From a bacterium (lineage in GTDB: Bacteria; Chloroflexota; Dormibacteria; UBA8260; Bog-877), in NCBI GenBank assembly GCA_021802115.1, contig JAKABA010000091.1, positions 1 through 14,065 of the forward strand: DNA of 14,065 bases, written 5' to 3'. The notes beneath the pieces are model-generated. The model searched no databases. It was not told the DNA's origin and saw nothing but the letters and a program-made list of their open reading frames with translations. The stretch's first letter is position 1. Each line of letters opens with the position of its first letter. A program made the translations under genes and the position numbers. Shown here piece after piece: positions 7,500 through 13,151 of the stretch.

Positions 7500-7555
7500 C
7501 GCTTACGCCTCCGTACCGCTTTGACGCTGCCGGTCCGCACCGGCCTCACGAACAT
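7496..7555 (-). CDS. Possible 19-aa basic peptide
   Basis: The frame MFVRPVRTGSVKAVRRRKR fills the gap between the 88-residue membrane protein and the coiled-coil gene. GGAGAGG lies 4 nt before the ATG, and its stop overlaps the next start as ATGA. Every neighbouring junction in this operon uses similar overlaps, which favours it being translated. Eight of its nineteen residues are Arg or Lys. It may only serve to couple translation; it could also be spurious. Confidence 0.35.
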   Translation of the reverse strand: MFVRPVRTGSVKAVRRRKR

Positions 7556-7587
7556 GGTGCCTCTCCGGGCGCGGTCGGAAAATGCCT

Positions 7588-7854
7588 TTACTGTTCCGCC
7601 TTTCCCAGCCGGCTCCGCCTCTTGCTGCGGTAGCGCGCCACCAGAACAAGAAGCACTCCAAGGACCACCACGCCAGCTGCGTCCAGCGCCAATATCATTG
7701 GCAACCCGTTCTGGACCGGCGCTGGAGGAGACCAGGGTTTGCAGCCGCTCTCGCCGCACCCTCCGGCGCTTACCGGCACCATGCCAAACATGGCCGCAGT
7801 GCCCGCAACCGCCGACGCCACCAAGAACATTCGCAGCCGCGCTATCCACTTCAT
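7588..7854 (-). CDS. Small exported membrane protein (88 aa)
   Basis: The start is ATG 7854, with GGAGGT 7 nt upstream, inside the tri-glycine end of the preceding gene. Residues 1-30 are a signal peptide ending near VSAGG. A short extracytoplasmic segment carries C33 and C38 and a Trp/Pro stretch. Residues 53-73 form one membrane helix, and RYRSKRRSRLGK is a basic cytoplasmic stop-transfer tail. The layout (signal peptide, short outside loop, one helix, basic tail) resembles small pilin-like or minor-coat-type membrane proteins in size and shape only; no homology is claimed. It sits in operon I, 1 nt after the four-Cys protein, and is likely made with it. A GTG at 7863 in the same frame is less likely because it would lie within the Shine-Dalgarno. 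Confidence 0.75.
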   Translation of the reverse strand: MKWIARLRMFLVASAVAGTAAMFGMVPVSAGGCGESGCKPWSPPAPVQNGLPMILALDAAGVVVLGVLLVLVARYRSKRRSRLGKAEQ

Positions 7855-7855
7855 G

Positions 7856-8473
7856 TCATCCACCTCCCTTCAGCACCAGGACGTCGAACAACCCATAGGA
7901 TTTCTCGGGGACCACGATGCGCACCATGTTGTACGCGACCCAGTGGCCATTGCTGCCTATGCCTTGGCACCTCGTGCCAAGGGCGGTACAGGCCGTCGCC
8001 GCCGCGTTTGCGGTCGCGCCGTTCAGCGACGGGAACGGGCCAAAGTCCATGTACAGGTACTGTGTGTCCGCGACCTGGTTGTCTTGCAAGCTGAGCGGAT
8101 TGCGCATCGCTCTGACGGCCTGCGTCCCACTCTGGATTGTGACCCATTCGCAAGACGCCACCACCTCGTACTGAGACCACACCGAGGTCGTCGCGAGCGA
8201 GGAGGGGAGGGGCCCGTGCCATCCGAGTGCCGCGGCGACGGACGAACACTGCGCGGGGGTCAGCATCACCTGACCGATCCCTCCAGCGGCTACCCCATTT
8301 TCCCACGCCTGGTGCAAGTCCTTCTGGCTGACTACCGCCAACTCCGCCCTCTGGCGGTGCGGCGGGACCGGCACTTGAGTGCTCAGTAGCCCGCTTAGCG
8401 AGACGGCCAGTAGCCCGCTGCCGACAAGCCCGGCCGCCACCGCTATACCGATCTTCGACTTCGTCATCTTCAT
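7856..8473 (-). CDS. Exported four-Cys domain protein (paralogue of the 2727-4415 C-terminus)
   Basis: This is 205 residues starting at ATG 8473 (MKMTKSK), chosen because GGAGGT lies 7 nt upstream; a second ATG at 8467 is possible. Residues 6-31 are a signal anchor. Residues 45-200 align along their length with the C-terminal domain of the 562-residue operon II protein: AWENGVAAGGIG, LTPAQC, GWHGPLP, an EVVASC stretch, an AMRNPLS block, NGHWVAY and VRIVVPE. All four cysteines correspond (C76, C108, C162, C169 with C432, C468, C520, C527), suggesting two conserved disulfides outside the membrane. It sits between a 66-residue and an 88-residue membrane protein, each junction 1 nt wide. The domain is unknown to me; its presence in both operons ties them into one system. 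Confidence 0.85.
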   Translation of the reverse strand: MKMTKSKIGIAVAAGLVGSGLLAVSLSGLLSTQVPVPPHRQRAELAVVSQKDLHQAWENGVAAGGIGQVMLTPAQCSSVAAALGWHGPLPSSLATTSVWSQYEVVASCEWVTIQSGTQAVRAMRNPLSLQDNQVADTQYLYMDFGPFPSLNGATANAAATACTALGTRCQGIGSNGHWVAYNMVRIVVPEKSYGLFDVLVLKGGG

Positions 8474-8474
8474 C

Positions 8475-8675
8475 TCATCCACCTCCAATGCGATTTGCCA
8501 AGCTGTTCCCAAGACTCGAAGCTAACTGCGTCAACGTGTGATTCAAGGCGCCGGGAGTGAGAGGGAATGCAACCCCGCCGTGAGCCCCTGCAGTCATCAC
8601 GAGGAAAATGAGGAGCGGAGCCACGGCCAGGGCCATCCAGAGCCACGCGCCCAAGAGCAACGACCGCCGGCTCAT
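8475..8675 (-). CDS. Small single-pass membrane protein (66 aa)
   Basis: The start is ATG 8675, sharing one base with the stop of the 53-residue gene (TGATG). A longer frame reaching 8777 would run through that gene and is not needed. Residues 1-5 are basic (MSRRS) and residues 6-28 form a signal-anchor helix. The rest (GGVAFPLTPGALNHTLTQLASSLGNSLANR) is a mildly amphipathic helix-like tail ending in GGG. The last codons GGAGGTGGATGA contain the Shine-Dalgarno for the next gene. By charge the tail should be outside the membrane. No family recognised. Confidence 0.65.
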   Translation of the reverse strand: MSRRSLLLGAWLWMALAVAPLLIFLVMTAGAHGGVAFPLTPGALNHTLTQLASSLGNSLANRIGGG

Positions 8676-8836
8676 CACTTGCGCTCCATTCGACGACGTG
8701 CCGTCTCGGCCCGCCCGACCGCAGCCCACCAGCTGGCGCGCGCCTCTTGGCGGCGCTCCTCTTGCGCGGCGGCCCACTGGGCCAGCAGGAGCAGAGCATC
8801 CACAGCGCCGGCCGCCACGAGCAGTGGGACCAACAT
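8675..8836 (-). CDS. Small membrane protein (53 aa)
   Basis: This gene is easy to miss because it is short. It starts at ATG 8836, one base after the previous stop (TGATATG), and its own stop overlaps the next start (TGATG). It begins MLVPLLVAAGAVDALLLLAQ, one membrane helix at about 1-22, followed by a charged helix (QEERRQEARASWW, then RAETARRRMERK) that should face the cytoplasm. GATAGGGG upstream is a modest ribosome site. Its exact fit between two genes, plus hydrophobic-then-basic composition, supports it as real. A competing frame over 8470-8919 is rejected because it crosses three gene junctions. Confidence 0.65.
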   Translation of the reverse strand: MLVPLLVAAGAVDALLLLAQWAAAQEERRQEARASWWAAVGRAETARRRMERK

Positions 8837-8837
8837 A

Positions 8838-9356
8838 TCAGGCCCCTATCCCGCCCAAGTCCTCGCCTTCCTTGACGAGTTCGCGGAGTACGATTTCTAA
8901 CGCCTCGAACTGTTGCCAAATTGTATTTGCCCTCTCGATCAGACTGCGGTATTCACGGATGAGCGCGCCCATGCTCGAAGTGATCTCCGAGTACGGCAAC
9001 GTGCTGACGGCCGCGGCCAGCTTTAGTTGTGATGTGATTGGGCCGAACGCAACCGGCGGCTGCACAGCCCTGGACCCCTTGGCCCGGGGCCGAAAGACGG
9101 TCCCGTCCTTGGCTACGAGAGGCATGCGTGGGATGAGTGGGCGGCCAGGATGACCACCGGGCGAATTCTTCCTGACGCGGACAGTGGTACGAGTCGCGGG
9201 CCGCGCCCGCTTCCTAGGTGTGGCGCTCCGCCCGACCTCTTGAGCGATCACCTCGCCCTCCGGCGCCTCGCCAGGAGCGAAGAAGTCGGGCACCACCTTG
9301 CGAGCTGGGCGAGGTGCGCGCACCCGGGTTGTGCGTGTGGGACGTATAGCCATCAT
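8838..9356 (-). CDS. Basic protein with C-terminal helix, unknown function
   Basis: This is 172 residues. ATG 9356 overlaps the upstream stop as ATGA; the next codon (9353) is also ATG and lies 7 nt from AGGAGG, so either may be used. Residues 1-100 are rich in Arg, Pro and Thr, disordered and basic (RPTRTTRVRAPRPARK, then PRKRARPATRTTVRVRK), as in nucleic-acid or acidic-partner binding tails. Residues 108-165 are helical with a heptad-like pattern ending ELVKEGEDLGG. No signal peptide or membrane segment is seen. As a soluble basic protein among membrane proteins it could bind DNA, or bind the very acidic coiled-coil product of the same operon; both are speculation. Confidence 0.7.
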   Translation of the reverse strand: MMAIRPTRTTRVRAPRPARKVVPDFFAPGEAPEGEVIAQEVGRSATPRKRARPATRTTVRVRKNSPGGHPGRPLIPRMPLVAKDGTVFRPRAKGSRAVQPPVAFGPITSQLKLAAAVSTLPYSEITSSMGALIREYRSLIERANTIWQQFEALEIVLRELVKEGEDLGGIGA

Positions 9357-10498
9357 GTAGCCTCCTTCTTTGTGTTGGGGCGGGGTCTATCACCGCTCCA
9401 CGCCAGTGCGACCGCCAGACTCACCAGCACGACCGCCAGTGCCGCGATCACCAACCACCAGGGCGGCGTTACCGCTGCTCCGGTGTAGGCGACGGCATAG
9501 TGGTGGTACCTGAGGACAGTCCCCGAGTAGTGGACCGCCCCGTAGGCCTGGTAGATGTTCGTTTGGAGTGAGTAGCCGTAGGCGGTCTGGGGGAACGTGT
9601 AGCTGTAGGTCGCACCTGGGCTGACCGTGACCGTTTGGCCGGGTGCTAAGATTCGGGCGTCCACGCCACCCAATGGGATCGCAGTAGATCCTGTGTTGAC
9701 GATCGACAACTGCGGATGCACCTTGCCGGGCGGAGTCATGGCCGCCGTCACCTGCCCGCCCGCGGGTACGGGCAGGACCGTCACAGTGGCAGTCTCCTGC
9801 TGGCTTCCGATTTTGACCGGAATCTGGTAGCGGCCAGGTGCCGCGAAACGGACATACCAAGACGCGTACGCGATTCCACCTGCCGGCGCTGACAAGGTGG
9901 CAGGCGCCCGTCCAGATGGGACTTTGGCCGTCCAGGTGAAGTTCGTGGCACTGGACGCTGAGGCGATCGTCGGACCAGCAGGCCCCACGATGGCAGCAAC
10001 GAGTGGCAACGTGAATGTGATCGGCAGGTCGCCCTCGGCGGTTACAAGGGTGGGGACTCCCGCATAGACCGTCGGCGTCTGGAAGATGAGAGAGGAGGGA
10101 TCCTTTGATCCCGGCATCGCAACGGTCTCGGGCGTCCCACCAGGCATTCTGAGCGGGGCCTCCGTCTGCGCCGTGCGCTGACGGAGGAGCACCTGGCACG
10201 CAGCGCCACCAACGCCCAACCCAGCGTAGAGAGCCAGTCCCACCGCGATCAGGCTTGCGGTCCCAGCGAGGGCAATGGGGCGACCCGCGAGAGGCCGAGC
10301 TTGCGACCTGAGTCGTACCCATGTCGCAAGCAAGCCGACCTCGACCAGCGCGAGCAGCGCCAGCGGACCACCTGGCAAACAGCCCGCTGGGCGGGTGAAG
10401 AGGTAGGCGATCGTCGCCGCCACCAGCCCAACAAGCCCGCCAAGAATAAGCGGTATAGCCACGTCCCGTGGCCTCCCACGAACGACTTGCTCAGTCAT
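9353..10498 (-). CDS. Membrane protein with large extracytoplasmic beta domain
   Basis: This is 381 residues from ATG 10498, with GGAGGG 5 nt upstream; a longer frame to 10543 would run back into the upstream gene. Membrane helices lie at about 14-34, 43-62 and 73-98. Residues 100-345 form an outside region rich in beta strands, containing PAGGIAYASWYVRFAAPGRYQ-like and VTVLPVPAGG stretches reminiscent of Ig or cupredoxin-like sandwiches; this is a visual impression only. A Tyr-rich stretch (280-340) includes YHHYAVAYTG, and a last helix sits at 347-367 before a basic tail. It overlaps both neighbours by 4 nt (ATGA). It is the largest membrane component of operon I. The His/Tyr cluster near the final helix is not a motif I can name. 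Confidence 0.8.
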   Translation of the reverse strand: MTEQVVRGRPRDVAIPLILGGLVGLVAATIAYLFTRPAGCLPGGPLALLALVEVGLLATWVRLRSQARPLAGRPIALAGTASLIAVGLALYAGLGVGGAACQVLLRQRTAQTEAPLRMPGGTPETVAMPGSKDPSSLIFQTPTVYAGVPTLVTAEGDLPITFTLPLVAAIVGPAGPTIASASSATNFTWTAKVPSGRAPATLSAPAGGIAYASWYVRFAAPGRYQIPVKIGSQQETATVTVLPVPAGGQVTAAMTPPGKVHPQLSIVNTGSTAIPLGGVDARILAPGQTVTVSPGATYSYTFPQTAYGYSLQTNIYQAYGAVHYSGTVLRYHHYAVAYTGAAVTPPWWLVIAALAVVLVSLAVALAWSGDRPRPNTKKEAT

Positions 10499-10722
10499 CT
10501 CAACCCTCCACGATTTAGTAGCGCGCTGCCTAGCAGTGCCCAAATCACAATCAACGTCACGCCAAGCCCAAGCAGCCAGGCCACGGGCCAGCAGATCAAG
10601 AAGATCGGGTACGCAGCCCGGGGGTGAAGCTCAAGGATTCGTGTGCTGCCCAGGCGGGCAGTCAGCATGCCAGCGCTGATCAAGACGCCGGCGACGTAGG
10701 TGCCCAAGAGGAGCGGCCACAT
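10495..10722 (-). CDS. Small two-helix membrane protein (75 aa)
   Basis: The start is taken at ATG 10722, which overlaps the stop of the 34-residue leader; GTG 10725, one codon earlier and 6 nt after GGAGGT, is equally possible. Two membrane helices are seen, about 2-22 (WPLLLGTYVAGVLISAGML) and 38-64 (AYPIFLICWPVAWLLGLGV), joined by a short loop carrying the basic residues RLGSTR. The end NRGGLR contains the next gene's Shine-Dalgarno, and its stop overlaps the next start as ATGA. It is the second reading frame of operon I. No family recognised. Confidence 0.75.
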   Translation of the reverse strand: MWPLLLGTYVAGVLISAGMLTARLGSTRILELHPRAAYPIFLICWPVAWLLGLGVTLIVIWALLGSALLNRGGLR

Positions 10723-10826
10723 CACTCGGCCACCTCCGAGGTCGTGGCCCTCGCTCCCCAGTCTCCCGGAAGGAGCTCGCCCGCCATGAGGATCGCTACC
10801 CCCACCCCACCCGATTGCTTAATCAT
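10722..10826 (-). CDS. 34-aa leader peptide of operon I (leaderless start)
   Basis: The frame begins MIKQSGGVGVAILMAGE and ends in EVAE with TGA overlapping the next ATG. Its ATG is 6 nt after the -10 hexamer (10833-10838), the same spacing as at operon III, so the mRNA probably starts at the initiation codon. Ungapped, residues 2-17 share 9 of 16 positions with the same-phase frame after the operon II promoter (VHQSVGVEVVILGPGE). The GGAGGT for the next gene lies inside its last codons. It is either a coupling device, a regulatory leader or a small functional peptide; the sequence cannot decide. Confidence 0.5.
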   Translation of the reverse strand: MIKQSGGVGVAILMAGELLPGDWGARATTSEVAE

Positions 10827-10832
10827 CCCCGT

Positions 10833-10861
10833 AGCGTACCATAACGGGAGGTAGATGGGTA
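10833..10861 (-). promoter_or_regulatory. Operon I promoter, extended -10 type
   Basis: TGG-TACGCT (10833-10841, minus) with TACCCA (10856-10861) 17 bp upstream. The string TGGTACGCTA, and the 17-bp distance to TACCC(A/G), are shared with the operon III promoter; TGGTACGCTA alone with operon II. It is divergent from the RHH gene. Confidence 0.6.
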
Positions 10862-10866
10862 GTCAT
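10851..10866 (+). promoter_or_regulatory. Operator-like direct repeat in divergent RHH/operon I region
   Basis: Two 8-bp phased half-sites, gtagatgg and gtagtcat, cover the operon I -35 and lie just upstream of the RHH gene's own -10. One bound RHH protein could therefore control both directions. A third, weaker ggtaagg follows. Confidence 0.45.
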
Positions 10867-10884
10867 AGGTAAGGGTCGTTCCTT

Positions 10885-10895
10885 TACACTTCCCG
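10885..10895 (+). promoter_or_regulatory. Putative RHH gene -10 with leaderless start
   Basis: TACACT (10885-10890) is followed after 5 nt by ATG 10896, and no Shine-Dalgarno is visible upstream. This repeats the short -10-to-ATG spacing seen at operons I and III, suggesting a leaderless mRNA. The -35 is unclear and would overlap the operator repeat. Confidence 0.4.
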
Positions 10896-11129
10896 ATGAT
10901 GGCCCGTCCCAGGATTCCAACCGAACGGCACGACACCCACGTCAGGCTGGACGATGCCCTGTGGCAGCAGCTCGGAGAGCTGGCCGACCATCTCGGGGTC
11001 AGTAGGACCGCCGCATTAGGCTTGGTGGTCCGCGCTGGCTTTGGAGTCACGGGGGAGGGCAGTTCGTCTGGCCGCGCCAGCAGCAGCACCTGCCCGCTCT
11101 GCGGAGCGCCGCTCGGGAGCCGTCCGTAG
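10896..11129 (+). CDS. Ribbon-helix-helix (Arc/CopG-like) DNA-binding regulator
   Basis: This is 77 residues and the only plus-strand gene I accept with confidence. ATG at 10896 or 10899 are both possible. Residues 13-18 (DTHVRL) form the expected DNA-contacting beta strand, 20-33 (DALWQQLGELADHL) helix 1 and 35-48 (VSRTAALGLVVRAG) helix 2, with the usual V-S-R-T turn. A Ser/Gly-rich linker and a CPLC pair (C66, C69) follow, which could bind metal as a dimer; that tail is unusual for CopG-type repressors. It is divergently transcribed from operon I and starts within 45 bp of the GTAGATGG/GTAGTCAT repeat, so autoregulation and control of the three operons are likely. An alternative job is plasmid copy control or partition at the adjacent 22-bp repeats. 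Confidence 0.75.
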   Translation: MMARPRIPTERHDTHVRLDDALWQQLGELADHLGVSRTAALGLVVRAGFGVTGEGSSSGRASSSTCPLCGAPLGSRP

Positions 11130-11130
11130 T

Positions 11131-11149
11131 CCCTCTCGCGAGAGAAGGG
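11131..11149 (+). terminator. Hairpin after RHH gene
   Basis: ccctctc...gagagaaggg folds into a 7-bp stem with one bulged A and a 4-nt loop, starting 2 nt after the RHH stop. A second small stem (ctcgc-cgg-gcgag) follows at 11151-11163. There is no T tract, so termination is only suggested. Confidence 0.35.
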
Positions 11150-11230
11150 CCTCGCCGGGCGAGTCCTACGGTTACAGCTACGGTGGGTACGACGGTAGAG
11201 ACTACGGGACCCCCCGAATTCGATCTCACT

Positions 11231-11318
11231 CCGCGCCACCGACCTACTCATTCCGCGCCACCGACCTACTCATTCCGCGCCACCGACCTACTCATTCCGC
11301 GCCACCGACCTACTCATT
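11231..11318. repeat. Four perfect 22-bp tandem repeats (iterons, probable origin)
   Basis: Four head-to-tail, identical 22-bp units lie at 11231-11252, 11253-11274, 11275-11296 and 11297-11318, each beginning ccgcgccaccg and ending acctactcatt. They sit directly at the 3' end of the initiator gene and 102 bp from the RHH gene. Perfect 22-bp direct repeats beside a winged-helix Rep are the hallmark of an iteron-controlled plasmid origin. A centromere-like site bound by the RHH protein is the alternative. No AT-rich unwinding stretch is obvious next to them. Confidence 0.8.
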
Positions 11319-12547
11319 TCTGGGCCGGTCTTAGAGGCCCGATCGTGGATCTGCTGGAGGGTGGTGCTCACGATCCGCCACCCTTCGGCGCCGTTCGAGG
11401 CCGACTCGGCAGCCTTGATCTCGGCCCACTCCTTCTCCCGGGCCTCCGTGGCCGCCGCAGCCGCGCGCTGGCGGTCGTGCCCGTGATCCAACGTGGCCTT
11501 GAGCGGATCAGGATGTCCAGCGTCGGCTGCCATCTGTAGCTCCCGGGCGACCCACCCACCCGGGTCCGACTCGCCCGGGAGGTGCGCCATAAGGTCGACC
11601 AAGACCTCGACCTGGCTGGCGCTGGGTCGCCGCATGTCGTAGGCTGCCCGGTAGGACGCCATCACCTCCTTCGGGAGCGGACCCGAAGGAGGGACGATGG
11701 CCGCAGCGACGCGGCGCGCCCGGAACGTCCAGCGGCCACTCTGCTCGTTCTGGAGGACCTCCAGAACGAGCGTGGGATCGTGGCGCATCACAACAGCACT
11801 TGCGGCGCGGATGCCTGTCAACACCCGATACCGCCGAGCCGCCGAGAATAGTCCCAGCCGGACCGCGACCGGGGTCACGTTCCCGTCGCCATCATTAAAG
11901 ATGCGCCAGGACATATCGTGCACCAACCGCTCGCTGCAGAGCCAGGTCCACAGGATGGTGGCGACCTCGCTCTCTGCGCGCAGCGCGTCCCAAGTGGCCA
12001 GGGGTAGCAAGGTCCCTCGTTTGGTCGCGACCGCACCAGCCACTTCGGTCGATAGGCGACACATGGCGTGGGACCCGCGCCCACGGTCCGTGACGATGTC
12101 GTACCTGTCCAAGAGTCTCCATGCCGACTCGGCACTGCTGCGTTGGTCCCACCGCACCGACATCACCGCGACCCCGTGGAGTCGCCGTATCGCCGCCTTC
12201 AGCAGGTGATCGCGCTCGCCCGAGAACTGGGCATCTGGCCAAAGCGACGCCGCAAGTGACCTGAGGCTGGCCCGCACTTCACGATCGGCCCGGCACCCAT
12301 CTAGTTGCCACCGGTAGAGGACCTCGCCCAGTAGCCGTTGGTCGGTGGGCGTGAGGCCGCCTCTGACCTTGCCCAGGCGAGCTGCTTCTTCCGGGAGAGC
12401 CACTACGGCTATCTTGGTCGAGCAGGGCCGGCTATGGAGATAGCGCGGCGCGTCATCGGACGCCCAGTCCTGCCCGCGCCAGATGGGAGCCCTCGCCGCG
12501 TCCGGGTCCATCCGCACCATGCCCCGCCCATTGGAGAAGCGCGCCAT
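11288..12547 (-). CDS. Probable plasmid replication initiator (Rep, winged-helix type)
   Basis: This is 419 residues from ATG 12547, which overlaps the HTH gene's stop (TGATG). Residues 75-140 (LTPTDQRLLGEVLYRWQL, SLRSLAASLWP, HLLKAAIRRLHGV) look like a first winged-helix unit. Residues 170-215 (STEVAGAVATKRGTLLPLATWDALRAE then ATILWTWL) resemble the second unit of RepA/TrfA-like iteron-binding initiators, where a leucine-rich helix follows a short strand. The C-terminal 100 residues are helical and charged. There is no rolling-circle HUH motif. Support is mainly context: the coding frame ends inside the iteron array, its last nine residues (MSRSVARNE) and stop being encoded by repeat units. 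Family assignment is moderate because I rely on pattern, not alignment. Confidence 0.65.
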   Translation of the reverse strand: MARFSNGRGMVRMDPDAARAPIWRGQDWASDDAPRYLHSRPCSTKIAVVALPEEAARLGKVRGGLTPTDQRLLGEVLYRWQLDGCRADREVRASLRSLAASLWPDAQFSGERDHLLKAAIRRLHGVAVMSVRWDQRSSAESAWRLLDRYDIVTDRGRGSHAMCRLSTEVAGAVATKRGTLLPLATWDALRAESEVATILWTWLCSERLVHDMSWRIFNDGDGNVTPVAVRLGLFSAARRYRVLTGIRAASAVVMRHDPTLVLEVLQNEQSGRWTFRARRVAAAIVPPSGPLPKEVMASYRAAYDMRRPSASQVEVLVDLMAHLPGESDPGGWVARELQMAADAGHPDPLKATLDHGHDRQRAAAAATEAREKEWAEIKAAESASNGAEGWRIVSTTLQQIHDRASKTGPEMSRSVARNE

Positions 12548-12927
12548 CACTCGGCTCTCCGGCTGTCCGCCGGCCTTGCCCACACCCGGGACTTGGCCGC
12601 CTCGGCAGCGATGTACTGCTCGAGGTCGGCCACCGACACGCGGGTCGCGCGGGTTCCGCCCACATGGAGGCTCGGGATGTCCCCGCGGCGAATCATCTGA
12701 TCGAGGGTCCCGACGCTCACCGACAGGGCTGCGGCAGCCGCTGGCCGCGACAACAGGAGCTTTCCAGACGCCCCGCCAGCCGGGGTGGCCGCATCAAGAG
12801 CAGCCTGTTGGGCGAGCTGGATGACAGCCATCACCGCGGGCAGGGCTCCGATCGGCACGTCCACGCTGACCGTGCCAGGTCCTGAGGAGTCGGGGCCCGG
12901 GCTCAGCATCCTGAGCTTGGCCGCCAT
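12547..12927 (-). CDS. Excisionase-like HTH (MerR-type, HTH_17) protein
   Basis: This is 126 residues, start taken at ATG 12927; the preceding codon is TTG and no clear Shine-Dalgarno is visible, so the start is uncertain. Residues 57-108 give the typical small winged-HTH of excisionases: LLLSRPAAAAALSVSVGTL (helix-turn-helix), IRRGDIPSLHVGG (wing) and TRVSVADLEQYIA. Residues 18-48 form an Ala-rich helix ahead of it. It directly precedes the Rep gene with a 1-nt overlap, the xis-rep order seen in integrative plasmids such as pSAM2-type elements. It may bend DNA for excision at the nearby tRNA-Ser site or activate rep transcription. Confidence 0.75.
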   Translation of the reverse strand: MAAKLRMLSPGPDSSGPGTVSVDVPIGALPAVMAVIQLAQQAALDAATPAGGASGKLLLSRPAAAAALSVSVGTLDQMIRRGDIPSLHVGGTRATRVSVADLEQYIAAEAAKSRVWARPADSRRAE

Positions 12928-13076
12928 CAAGAGTGCCGCCCGGAGTGAGGATGGATTTTGACCACGCCGAACTCCCGGACCCCAAGTACTCCTGAGGCCT
13001 AAAGCATCGGCGGCGCCTTGGTCCGCACTAGCGGCTTTGGCTCTTAGCAGCCCATCGGACGCTAAGGCCTAGCGGA

Positions 13077-13085
13077 AGCATACCA
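13077..13085 (-). promoter_or_regulatory. Possible promoter for HTH-rep operon
   Basis: TGG-TATGCT on the minus strand is one base away from the TGG-TACGCT of the three accessory promoters. It lies 150 bp upstream of the HTH start. No matching -35 or operator element is clear. Between it and the gene are two AGGCCT-centred palindromes (12995-13000 and 13061-13073), which may be protein sites. Confidence 0.3.
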
Positions 13086-13151
13086 TCACCCACGCCAACC
13101 TAAACCTTACGGGGCTGTACTTTCTGTAACGATCCCGCTCCGCGTCCCGGG

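Noticed and set aside
8470..8919. 149-codon minus-strand frame
   Set aside because: It runs across three well-placed small genes and encodes a Trp/Arg/Ser-rich product without domain character.
9390..10322. 310-codon minus-strand frame inside the 381-residue gene
   Set aside because: It is out of frame with a gene that has a good start, membrane helices and overlaps at both ends; the His/Arg/Cys-rich product is typical of a shifted frame.
10823..11251. 142-codon minus-strand frame starting in an iteron
   Set aside because: It is antisense to the RHH gene and its start arises only because each repeat contains ATG.
11231..11318. CRISPR array
   Set aside because: The 22-bp units are directly adjacent with no spacers and no cas genes are present; iterons fit better.
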